From positions 1 through 64,000 of the forward strand of contig NZ_MAJS01000024.1 in NCBI RefSeq assembly GCF_001690985.1: 64,000 bases of DNA, read 5' to 3'. The DNA comes from Aliivibrio sp. 1S175 (GTDB taxonomy: Bacteria; Pseudomonadota; Gammaproteobacteria; Enterobacterales; Vibrionaceae). The translations under genes were made by a program, and so were the position numbers. Of this stretch, positions 1 to 7,405 are shown piece after piece. The stretch's first letter is position 1; the number at the start of each line of letters is the position of its first letter. A model generated the notes under the pieces. The model did no database searches and was not told where the DNA came from. It worked only from the letters and a program-made list of their open reading frames with translations.

Positions 1-1229
1 GCAACCACGGCAAAACCACGGCCTTGCTCACCAGCGCGCGCCGCTTCAATCGCTGCGTTTAATGCTAATAAATTTGTTTGATCAGCAATACCACGGATAA
101 CTTCAACCACAACACTGATGTTATTGGATTCACGCTCTAATTCTTCAACCAGCTCGCCTGCTTGTTCGATATCACGAGAGACCACTTGAATTTGGTCAAT
201 GTTCGATTGAACGTCACGATTGCCTTGTTTTGCTTCTTCAGACGCTTCTAATGCTGAGGTAGACGCCGTTTCTGTATTATTTGCGACTTCTGCTACCGTT
301 GCTTTCATTTCTTCCATCGCAGCGGCTACCGTTGTGATGTCAGATTGTTGTTGTTGCATACCACGCGCAGATTGCTCTGAAATCGCACTCATCTCTTCTA
401 CTGCTGCAGAAAGTTGAGTCACGGCTGAAATTGTATCTTCAATCAGTTCACGCAGTTGATTTTGCATTTCAATATTGGTGTCAGCTAATTCACCTAGTTC
501 ATCATTACCAATCTCTTCACGCTGAAGACGGAAGGTTAAATCACCAGCCGCAATCGCTTTAGATTGCTCGACCACTAAATTTAATGGGCGACAAATTTGG
601 CGAGCTAAGAAGAAAGTAATAAAAATCATAAATGCAATTAAAGCACTAAACGACACTTTTGTTGCCATTGTTACATTATTAACACTGGCCATAATTGACG
701 TTCGATTGTCAGCAACAAACCCTAAGTTAGCTTTAACTAACTTATCCATTGCTGCACCAACTTCTTCAAATTGACGGAAGGAATCCAGAAGTTCAGCTTG
801 AGCTAAAGATCTCTCACCATCACTGATTTTTTGAGTGAAACCATTTAAAAGACGTAAGTATTCTTTCCAACCATTATTAACACGGTCAAATACACGACGC
901 TCATCAGCACTTGCTACTGTCGCTTCGTACTTTGCAAGGTCAACTTTGATATCATTTTTTTGTGAAGACAAAATAGACAATAAACCAGGAAGATCTTTTT
1001 CTTGATAGGTTAAAGCCGCATATTGATTTCGACGATAGGCGTTCATGTCGAAATAAATACCTTCAACAGACAAAACACTTGGTACAGTCGAATCGGTAAA
1101 GTTAATCACCTCAGCTTCTACTTTGTTTAATTCTTGCAATAGAAAAAAACCAAATGCAATCATCACTAAACCAATGCCAGAAAAGACAACGGCAATTTTT
1201 TTTCTTACTGCTAAGTTTTTATAACTCAT
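1..1229 (-). CDS. Methyl-accepting chemotaxis protein (partial, 3' end outside window)
   Basis: The first 409 residues are visible, from an ATG at 1229, and the frame is open to the window edge. A membrane segment lies at about residues 12-34. A helical four-helix-bundle-type periplasmic sensor follows to about 188, then a second membrane segment at 190-210 and a HAMP region. The start of the cytoplasmic signalling domain includes the near-invariant hairpin-tip motif [15 protein letters not shown]. The protein is an inner-membrane chemoreceptor that would control CheA/CheW. The ligand cannot be read from sequence. The preceding genes on this strand are separated by a terminator, so it is probably monocistronic. 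Confidence 0.95.
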   Translation of the reverse strand, partial: MSYKNLAVRKKIAVVFSGIGLVMIAFGFFLLQELNKVEAEVINFTDSTVPSVLSVEGIYFDMNAYRRNQYAALTYQEKDLPGLLSILSSQKNDIKVDLAKYEATVASADERRVFDRVNNGWKEYLRLLNGFTQKISDGERSLAQAELLDSFRQFEEVGAAMDKLVKANLGFVADNRTSIMASVNNVTMATKVSFSALIAFMIFITFFLARQICRPLNLVVEQSKAIAAGDLTFRLQREEIGNDELGELADTNIEMQNQLRELIEDTISAVTQLSAAVEEMSAISEQSARGMQQQQSDITTVAAAMEEMKATVAEVANNTETASTSALEASEEAKQGNRDVQSNIDQIQVVSRDIEQAGELVEELERESNNISVVVEVIRGIADQTNLLALNAAIEAARAGEQGRGFAVV

Positions 1230-1336
1230 GTACTAATACCTTTAAATGATTTTAATAACTCGTTCCATGAGTATTACTTTTTTAGAGACCCCTTTAATCC
1301 TTATATCCGTATCGGCAGCAGTTCAAAAAAGTTGAA

Positions 1337-1384
1337 TAAAAAATGAGTAACAATTACCAAATTACGATAATCAATTACTCATTT
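1337..1384 (-). terminator. Rho-independent terminator of the nfeD-like gene
   Basis: A perfect 10-bp inverted repeat (1341-1350 with 1375-1384) encloses a 24-nt loop. On the minus strand it is followed by a T-run, matching the end of the nfeD/qmcA transcript. Confidence 0.65.
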
Positions 1385-1404
1385 GAGTTTATAGCGGTAT
1401 TAAT

Positions 1405-1857
1405 TTATGTGTTGACTGGCTCAATAGTCAAAACAATGCCATCAACAGAAACAACATGAACGAGCGTACCCTTTGGAATATCTTGCACACTTTTTGCTGA
1501 CCAAGTGCTATCGCCCAGTACAATTCGACATGAACCCGCGATAACATCCTCTTCCAAACGAGACGTTTGTCCGATTAATTGTTTATCTTTTTGGTTTAAT
1601 GCGCGTTTAGAATCAGAGACCTCGTCTTTTTTATGTTGATATCTCCACCACAACCAGGTTGTAAATAAAGAAAAAACCGCAAAACTGACCCATTGCAACT
1701 GCCAACTAAGTGGGATCACGGCATACAACACACCCACTGCGACGGCGGATAAACCTATCCACAAAAAATAGCCTGCCGTTCCTAATAACTCACCAGCAAG
1801 TAATAACAAACCCAGCGTTAACCAATGCCAGTGATTCATTTGTTCAAAAAATTCCAT
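1405..1857 (-). CDS. NfeD family membrane protein (short form)
   Basis: This 150-residue protein has hydrophobic segments in its first 75 residues and a soluble beta-rich C-terminal part (about 95-148) typical of the NfeD OB fold. Length and layout match the short NfeD1b/YbbJ class, which lacks the ClpP-like protease domain. It lies 9 nt downstream of an SPFH/QmcA gene on the same strand. This is the classic partnership in which NfeD associates with a stomatin-like scaffold in the inner membrane. Its precise cellular role is not established. Confidence 0.85.
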   Translation of the reverse strand: MEFFEQMNHWHWLTLGLLLLAGELLGTAGYFLWIGLSAVAVGVLYAVIPLSWQLQWVSFAVFSLFTTWLWWRYQHKKDEVSDSKRALNQKDKQLIGQTSRLEEDVIAGSCRIVLGDSTWSAKSVQDIPKGTLVHVVSVDGIVLTIEPVNT

Positions 1858-1866
1858 AATGAACTC

Positions 1867-2790
1867 CTATTTAGAACCCTCTTTGTCAACTTTAAACATT
1901 TCAGCAATACCAGCAACTGAACCCATTAAACCTGTCGCTTCTAGAGGCAGCATAATAATTTTGCTATTTTCAGCCTGTCCTATAGATTTTAGTGCTTCTG
2001 TGTAGCCTTGCGCAATAAAGTAATTCACCGCTTGCATATCACCTTGAGAAATTGCTTCTGATACCATTCTTGTTGCATTTGCTTCAGCTTCTGCCGCACG
2101 TTCACGAGCTTCCGCTTGAAGAATTGCCGCTTGTTTGTCACCTTCTGCTTTTAAGATCTCACCTTGTTTATGACCTTCTGCTTTTAGTATTTCAGCCTGA
2201 CGTTTACCTTCAGCTTCTAGTACATCGGCACGTTTATGACGCTCAGCCTTCATTTGTGCATTCATCGCTGCCGTTAGATCTGCTGGTGGTTGCACATCTT
2301 TAATCTCAATACGTGTGATTTTTACGCCCCATGGATTGGTTGCGGCATCAACAATAGCTAAAAGCTTCACGTTAATCATGTCACGTTGGCTTAACATTTC
2401 ATCCAGTTCCATAGACCCTAACACTGTACGCATATTGGTTAGCGTTAAATTACGAATGGCATGTTGAAGATCACTTACTTCATACGCGGCTTTTGCTGCA
2501 TCAACCACTTGAACAAAACACACCGCATCAATCGTGACATTCGCGTTATCTTTTGAAATAACTTCTTGTGCAGGAATATCCAGCACTTGCTCCATCATAT
2601 TTATTTTCTGACCAATGCCATCAATAAATGGAATAATTATATTTAAACCCGGCTGTAACGTTTGGGTATATCGACCAAATCGTTCGACTGTCCAATTATG
2701 GCCTTGAGGAACCGTTTTTACACCAAGAGCAATCAACACGAGTACAAGAAATACCAGTACCCCAATTGTTATTAACGTGTCATATGTCAT
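1867..2790 (-). CDS. qmcA: SPFH/stomatin-family membrane protein, QmcA-like
   Basis: The protein has 307 residues, with an N-terminal membrane anchor (about 7-25), an SPFH domain to about 190 and a long Ala/Glu/Lys-rich coiled coil. The coiled coil contains near-identical tandem units of the form ILKAEGxKQ around residues 200-225. Proteins of this class oligomerise in the inner membrane and often act with proteases or NfeD partners. It is the promoter-proximal gene of a two-gene operon with the nfeD-like gene. Length and sequence character match E. coli QmcA (YbbK). Confidence 0.88.
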   Translation of the reverse strand: MTYDTLITIGVLVFLVLVLIALGVKTVPQGHNWTVERFGRYTQTLQPGLNIIIPFIDGIGQKINMMEQVLDIPAQEVISKDNANVTIDAVCFVQVVDAAKAAYEVSDLQHAIRNLTLTNMRTVLGSMELDEMLSQRDMINVKLLAIVDAATNPWGVKITRIEIKDVQPPADLTAAMNAQMKAERHKRADVLEAEGKRQAEILKAEGHKQGEILKAEGDKQAAILQAEARERAAEAEANATRMVSEAISQGDMQAVNYFIAQGYTEALKSIGQAENSKIIMLPLEATGLMGSVAGIAEMFKVDKEGSK

Positions 2791-3071
2791 TATTTTCCTT
2801 CCTTGTCTAATTAATAATTATCTAAATATATCTGCGTCTTACTAAATAAATGTTTATTTTTCAATCATACCTAACTTTATTATAAATGTATGGACACACT
2901 AGGCAGTTATTAATAAAAAAACAAGATTACCTCATTAATTTAAACATTTCGTTCATCAGTACGCATAAAATTACCGTTTTACGCACAGTTTCTTTTCCTT
3001 TATTGTTAAACATATCACTATTGTATAGAGTATCTATATTATTTTTAACTCTCGCTTTAATACATCACAGC

Positions 3072-3698
3072 ATGACTATTTACATATCTGTTAGTAACTT
3101 TAGCTTTTTAAGCCATACTTTAGATGGTTACACTAATAAATCAATAATGATTAATGTCGAAAATAAATGCATTGTATATAGTCAATCATCAATTTTAGCC
3201 TTAAAGCAGACAATTACACCTGATGTTTATTCCCTTGAAAATGATATAATAATCTTTAATTTAATTGATAAACGATATGACACTATAAAAACAATCGCAA
3301 TAAAAACAGATACCTTTGATGCACAGATAGCAACCTATTTAACAAAAATATGTGATTTATCAAATCATCCTATGGGGGTTTCTTTAAACTATCTTTTTTC
3401 AAGTATTGATATAAATAGTGAAAATCACAGTGAGGTTGAATGTAAAGTAAAGGCAATCTTTTACATTATAAATGTAAATTATTTTTCAGATGAAAAAAAT
3501 TTATTTTTCAAAATAAAATCAATAATTTTCAAACAAATATTCAATCGAGAAAAAGTAACACTAGACGGTCTTTCTGCTCATTTCTTTGTATCACGAAGGA
3601 AAATGCAATATATTCTATCAAAGAATAACATTACCTTTTTAAAATTGGTAAATGGTATAAAAATTGAAGTTGCTTTAATTAAAAAAAATCTCTTATAG
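3072..3698 (+). CDS. AraC-like protein with half DNA-binding domain (copy A)
   Basis: The frame is open from 2886, but the ATG at 3072 gives an N-terminus (ISVSNF) resembling that of the related gene at 5865-6623 (SVSNLK), so I prefer it. No convincing ribosome site is visible. The 208-residue product ends in an AraC-type first helix-turn-helix (FVSRRKMQYIL) and linker helix, then stops. The second HTH present in the neighbouring full-length regulator is absent. The copy on the opposite strand ends at the equivalent point, so the truncation looks like a family trait. It could be a regulator with altered DNA binding or a modulator of a full AraC protein; both are inference. Confidence 0.6.
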   Translation: MTIYISVSNFSFLSHTLDGYTNKSIMINVENKCIVYSQSSILALKQTITPDVYSLENDIIIFNLIDKRYDTIKTIAIKTDTFDAQIATYLTKICDLSNHPMGVSLNYLFSSIDINSENHSEVECKVKAIFYIINVNYFSDEKNLFFKIKSIIFKQIFNREKVTLDGLSAHFFVSRRKMQYILSKNNITFLKLVNGIKIEVALIKKNLL

Positions 3699-3709
3699 TA
3701 GGATTGTAA

Positions 3710-3784
3710 ATGATGTCCATCATGATAGTTGTTAACTTACTTGGTCTTACCATTATCCTTATCGTTTGGTTGCTAAATTTATAA
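3710..3784 (+). CDS. Possible 24-residue hydrophobic peptide
   Basis: A short frame starts 11 nt after the stop of the half-AraC gene, behind an AGGA-like site. It encodes 24 residues, nearly all hydrophobic apart from an Asn or two, which could form one membrane helix. It may be co-transcribed with the upstream gene. Small single-helix peptides are easily produced by chance in AT-rich DNA, so confidence is low. Confidence 0.3.
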   Translation: MMSIMIVVNLLGLTIILIVWLLNL

Positions 3785-4164
3785 TTAATTTACCCTATAA
3801 GTTAAATTATAAAACACCTTTCACTTACTATCCGCTCTTTTGAATGCCACATTACTAATAACCAAACAAAGATAACTAAACTAGTTTTATATTTATAAAA
3901 ATTCAACACTCTGTTTATTGTGATGTAAATTAATTTCTTTTATATTAATTTGATTGATAACATAAACTCACATCAAAAATAATTTATTTATTCCATTAAT
4001 CTTTGTGCTTTTATTATTATGATTTGCGCACAAACACCGCCACTCCATTGTATAACACTCACCATTTGTATAAAATATTTTAATGACCTCTTGATGAATA
4101 CATCTAAAAATAACTTACAACCACATAATTCTAATTATAGATATTTAATTACAAGGATATTTTT
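3785..4164. other. AT-rich intergenic region upstream of the AraC regulator
   Basis: These roughly 380 bases are very AT-rich with many A- and T-tracts, as expected of an H-NS-bound, acquired promoter region. No ORF of substance or clear terminator is visible. It must hold the promoter of the AraC gene at 4165, whose start is preceded by AAGGAT. Confidence 0.5.
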
Positions 4165-5031
4165 ATGGCTCAGCTATTACCTATGACTTCTGAATTAAAT
4201 AGTAAAAACTTTGACACTATTTTTAAGTCATACAATGGTTATTATGTGAACGCTAAAAAAGAAAATGGTTATTCTGTCATATTAAAGGTAACTCAAGAAA
4301 CTGATGTTATAACTATTCATACTCAAGTCTCTCACCCTCAAAGAATAGATTTTAACAAACCTAATTTTTTGTGTTTATTTTATTCAACAAATAAAATAAA
4401 CTGGAATAATGGACATTATAATGACTCACTGGAACATGGTGGCATTACTGTATTCGATAGTATGCAACCGTTCACATATACAACCAGCGGTTCTGTAAGC
4501 TGTATTTTTATTCCTTACCATTTTTATGATGATAAAACAGTAAATACAATAATTAAAGGACACCAGTTTATTTACTCTGACTCTATTCAGTCTATTATTA
4601 GAGAAATGATTTTCTGCGAAGATGATGAGAAAATACACAATAAAATTTTATCCATTATCTATTTATTACCACACGTAATAGAAAACAAACCTAAAAATAC
4701 AAACGAAATATCTTTATATTATCGGATAAATAAAATTATCGAAGATAATTTTATAGATGCTTTTTTTTCTTTAGATAAAGCTGCCACTCTTTCTTATTGT
4801 TCAAAAAGAAAATTGCACAATTGTTTATCCGAGAAAAAAACATCTTATTCTAAATTAATTACTGAGTATAGAGTTAATCATCTTGCTAAACAATTATTAT
4901 TAAAAAGAAACTCTTCTATAATCACACTGTGCTATGAAAGTGGTTTTAACTCTGCAAGTTATGCATCAAAAACATTCAAAATAATGAAAGGTATGACACC
5001 AATGCAATACAGAAATACTTATCTCGTCTGA
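4165..5031 (+). CDS. AraC family transcriptional regulator
   Basis: This 288-residue protein has a variable N-terminal half and a complete C-terminal AraC/XylS domain. HTH1 is at about residues 195-220 (SKRKLHNCLSEKK). HTH2 is at about 247-275 with the typical CYESGFNSASYASKTFK pattern, followed by MTPMQYR. Length and layout match the ToxT/Rns/CfaD type of virulence and pilus regulators. It sits near a class-5-type pilus locus, a family commonly controlled by such regulators, so it is the best candidate activator; this is inferred from context only. AT content is extreme, as for the neighbouring regulators. Confidence 0.88.
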   Translation: MAQLLPMTSELNSKNFDTIFKSYNGYYVNAKKENGYSVILKVTQETDVITIHTQVSHPQRIDFNKPNFLCLFYSTNKINWNNGHYNDSLEHGGITVFDSMQPFTYTTSGSVSCIFIPYHFYDDKTVNTIIKGHQFIYSDSIQSIIREMIFCEDDEKIHNKILSIIYLLPHVIENKPKNTNEISLYYRINKIIEDNFIDAFFSLDKAATLSYCSKRKLHNCLSEKKTSYSKLITEYRVNHLAKQLLLKRNSSIITLCYESGFNSASYASKTFKIMKGMTPMQYRNTYLV

Positions 5032-5165
5032 TATAGATAATACTCTTATCGTAAATATTATACGCAAAGGATACTAATTAATTATTGAGGGGATTATTTT
5101 AAATTTAGCATGAATGTATATATTAGGTCGTTAACATAAATTGGCATATAAAAGGAGTTCGTTGA

Positions 5166-5333
5166 GTGGTTTTTGAATATAAATGCCAGTTCTGCAATAA
5201 AGTAACACCTGTATGTCGTTATAAAAGAACATTATGGGAAAGGATAGTTAAATCTAATTGCAAAAAGTGTCAATGCCAAGCATGTGGGACTTTATTTTAT
5301 ATTACTCTTTATGGTTACTTGGCAGTGAGATAG
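5166..5333 (+). CDS. Small zinc-ribbon-like protein (55 aa)
   Basis: A GTG start at 5166 lies 8 nt after a strong AAGGAG site at 5152-5157, which decides the start. The 55-residue product has paired cysteines C7/C10, another at C17, and a dense cluster C32, C35, C37, C40 followed by Gly. This gives a CxxC...CxxCG zinc-ribbon pattern, with a hydrophobic tail after it. It lies between an AraC regulator and a PAS-like gene. It resembles in style the 35-residue cysteine protein near 54.8 kb. Function unknown. Confidence 0.55.
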   Translation: MVFEYKCQFCNKVTPVCRYKRTLWERIVKSNCKKCQCQACGTLFYITLYGYLAVR

Positions 5334-5474
5334 GATTTAGGTAAGTATATTAAAAACCTCACCTTATAAACATATTCTAGATATATGCACCTCTTATTTT
5401 AATGATATAAAGAGATATATATGCTATAATTAAATTCATACTACAATCTATAAATTCAATAAAGGAAATTACTT

Positions 5475-5864
5475 ATGTATTATGTTTCACGCGATAACTG
5501 CCCAATAACTAATTTTGTTATCAATTACTCAGATGCGGCTTTAGTTGTAAATTTAGAAACTAGAGAAATAATGCTAAGGAATACAAAAAGCACAGAGTTT
5601 TTTTCAAATATAAGTCATTTAAAATATAAAGAATTTATCATGCAACATTCAGATCCTTTAATTATTGCTAATCTTGAATATTGTAGTTTTATCGATAGAC
5701 TCTTCCAAGAAAAACTAACACCAACATTTGCTAATGAGATTTTTGCGAACAAATGTTATTCCACAGTAAGATTTTTAATTTCATACAAAAAAACCTCATG
5801 TTTTCTATTCCTCATCAATGAAAGAGACGATAAGGAACAGTTGCTCAACAATATAATAATCTGA
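5475..5864 (+). CDS. Small PAS-like protein (129 aa), unrecognised family
   Basis: The ATG at 5475 is preceded by AAAGGAAAT, a good ribosome site. The product is soluble, without signal peptide or membrane segment. It begins with a PAS-like beta-strand pattern (DAALVVNLETREIMLRN, then NTKSTEFF), as in short sensory domains that interpret bound ligands or partners. No output domain is attached. It converges on the half-AraC copy B gene, the stop codons being directly adjacent. A possible role as a partner of the local regulators is inference. Confidence 0.6.
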   Translation: MYYVSRDNCPITNFVINYSDAALVVNLETREIMLRNTKSTEFFSNISHLKYKEFIMQHSDPLIIANLEYCSFIDRLFQEKLTPTFANEIFANKCYSTVRFLISYKKTSCFLFLINERDDKEQLLNNIII

Positions 5865-6623
5865 TTATTGTTTTTTATATTTAATTAATTCCATTCTAAT
5901 TTTATTTATTACTTTTATATAATTAGTACTATTTTCAGAAAATACATATTGTATCTTACGCCTGGACATACAAAAATCTCTTGCTACTATATCTAAATTT
6001 ATTTTTTCTCCATTTATCATTTTCTTTCTTAGGTATATTTCTATATCATGAATAAAGTTTTTCTTTTCTAGAAAATCATCAATAGATAAGAGGTTAACTA
6101 TTGCCGCTACTTTATGACTAATATTATGTAGTTCATCTGAAGCGCTCATACTCCTTAACAAGGATTCAATCGTATAGTATAATGGATGATGTTCTAATTT
6201 CTTAATTTTCAATTGATCAACAATTCTACCTGGCAGTAAATCAAAAGGAATAGAAAAAGACTTAGTGTGACAATCCACTAAAAATTCCCCCGAAAAGGAA
6301 TTAGATAAATCAAGAACAAAAGAACCACTTTTCATACTTTGTTGCATCACATTATTCTCATAAGAAAAAGATTTCATTGAATGAGCAATAAGAAAAGAGT
6401 CTTTAAATTCACTTGTTACCCGTGATTGTATCATTTGTTTTACACTTTGTGATTCAGCAAAAGATATATCATCACTAAATATTACAGGAACAATAATCAT
6501 ATCACTAAAAAAATGATATTCTTGATATTCTTTAACAATTAATGGTAATTTATGTTCAGAATAAATAAATTCTTCCCAATCAGATATCTTATTAGTTGTT
6601 ATTTTCAAATTACTGACACTCAT
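5865..6623 (-). CDS. AraC-like protein with half DNA-binding domain (copy B)
   Basis: The frame extends to 6698 with a TTG start, but the ATG at 6623 (MSVSNL) aligns with the likely start of copy A and gives 252 residues. The C-terminus carries an AraC-type first HTH (DFCMSRRKIQYVF) and following helix, then ends in basic residues exactly where copy A ends, without a second HTH. The region before the HTH is unlike sugar-binding AraC arms and is weakly alike between the two copies. It is transcribed towards the PAS-like gene and away from the pilus locus. Confidence 0.68.
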   Translation of the reverse strand: MSVSNLKITTNKISDWEEFIYSEHKLPLIVKEYQEYHFFSDMIIVPVIFSDDISFAESQSVKQMIQSRVTSEFKDSFLIAHSMKSFSYENNVMQQSMKSGSFVLDLSNSFSGEFLVDCHTKSFSIPFDLLPGRIVDQLKIKKLEHHPLYYTIESLLRSMSASDELHNISHKVAAIVNLLSIDDFLEKKNFIHDIEIYLRKKMINGEKINLDIVARDFCMSRRKIQYVFSENSTNYIKVINKIRMELIKYKKQ

Positions 6624-7117
6624 ATCAACATAAAAACACAATAAATGTACCTTTATATATAAAAAACATGCATGTAGCATTAAGTTACTTTTTTGCAACA
6701 GAATGACAACTTACAAATGTAATTATTAATATATTTTATATTTTATATTAGAGATACTTAATAAATTAATCTCATTATACAAACCTCGCTACAGAATTTT
6801 TAATTTCTACAGAATCAGAATGTATTATCATCGAAATAAACATTTATTGATATTATACTGATTTTTTATAGATAAAAACAATATAAAGTATCTTCATAGA
6901 TCCTAGCACTAAGGCATTCACCTAGGCTATATAACCATATTGTACCATTTTGATTATGACTATATATTAAGTTTTTCTTAAATCGTCCTTTTTGGAATTA
7001 TCTACTACGCAATTTCGACACTGATTAGCTATCTATTTTGGTCACAACCAAGCATGCCCACGTAAATCCTGATATTACAACATAGATCAATCTATTAGCT
7101 CATAAATATCAATTAAA
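6624..7117. other. AT-rich non-coding stretch
   Basis: About 490 bases of A/T-rich DNA lie between the half-AraC copy B and the pilus-operon terminators. It must hold the copy B promoter. I see no supportable gene. Confidence 0.5.
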
Positions 7118-7164
7118 GGGTTCTGTCACATGACAGAACCCAAAATCAGCCTTTACGGCTGATT
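7118..7164 (-). terminator. Tandem terminator hairpins ending the pilus operon
   Basis: Two adjacent hairpins are visible. A perfect 11-bp stem with a 2-nt loop occupies 7118-7141. An 8-bp stem occupies 7145-7164 (AATCAGCC/GGCTGATT). Read on the minus strand, the first-encountered hairpin is followed by TTTTG and the second by CCTTTAATT. They lie about 240 nt beyond the stop of the adhesin gene and probably end the long minus-strand transcript. Confidence 0.6.
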
Positions 7165-7405
7165 GAGCGCAGTCTTCGCTATTTTGATCTTGGGTCGACG
7201 AGACCTACCCCTGTTTCGACGCACACTCGAAGAACTCTATCTATCCAGATCTTCGGTACGTTCGTGAACTACAGCATTGACAGCTTGGATTTTTTCGTTG
7301 AAATCTCAACTCTATCTTCACCTGTGCTGTCGCTCTCCGACATCAGATGAGATACACCATCGTAATACATTAAATCCAAAACTGTGTGTGCGTGACCGAA
7401 ACTGA
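7165..7405. other. G+C-richer untranslated stretch after the adhesin gene
   Basis: About 240 bases between the adhesin stop codon and the tandem hairpins have no long ORF. Composition is like the adhesin gene and unlike the AT-rich island on the other side. On the minus strand one frame reads a short basic Arg/Lys-rich segment ending just before the hairpins, which could be the tail of a decayed gene. I could not identify it. Confidence 0.35.

Noticed and set aside
2052-2303. 83-residue Leu/His-rich plus-strand ORF
   Set aside because: It is the antisense of the repetitive Ala/Glu coiled coil of the QmcA-like protein.
7118-7405. Possible integron attC site or insertion sequence end
   Set aside because: The hairpins resemble terminators, and no integrase, attC core sites, transposase or target-site duplication is visible.
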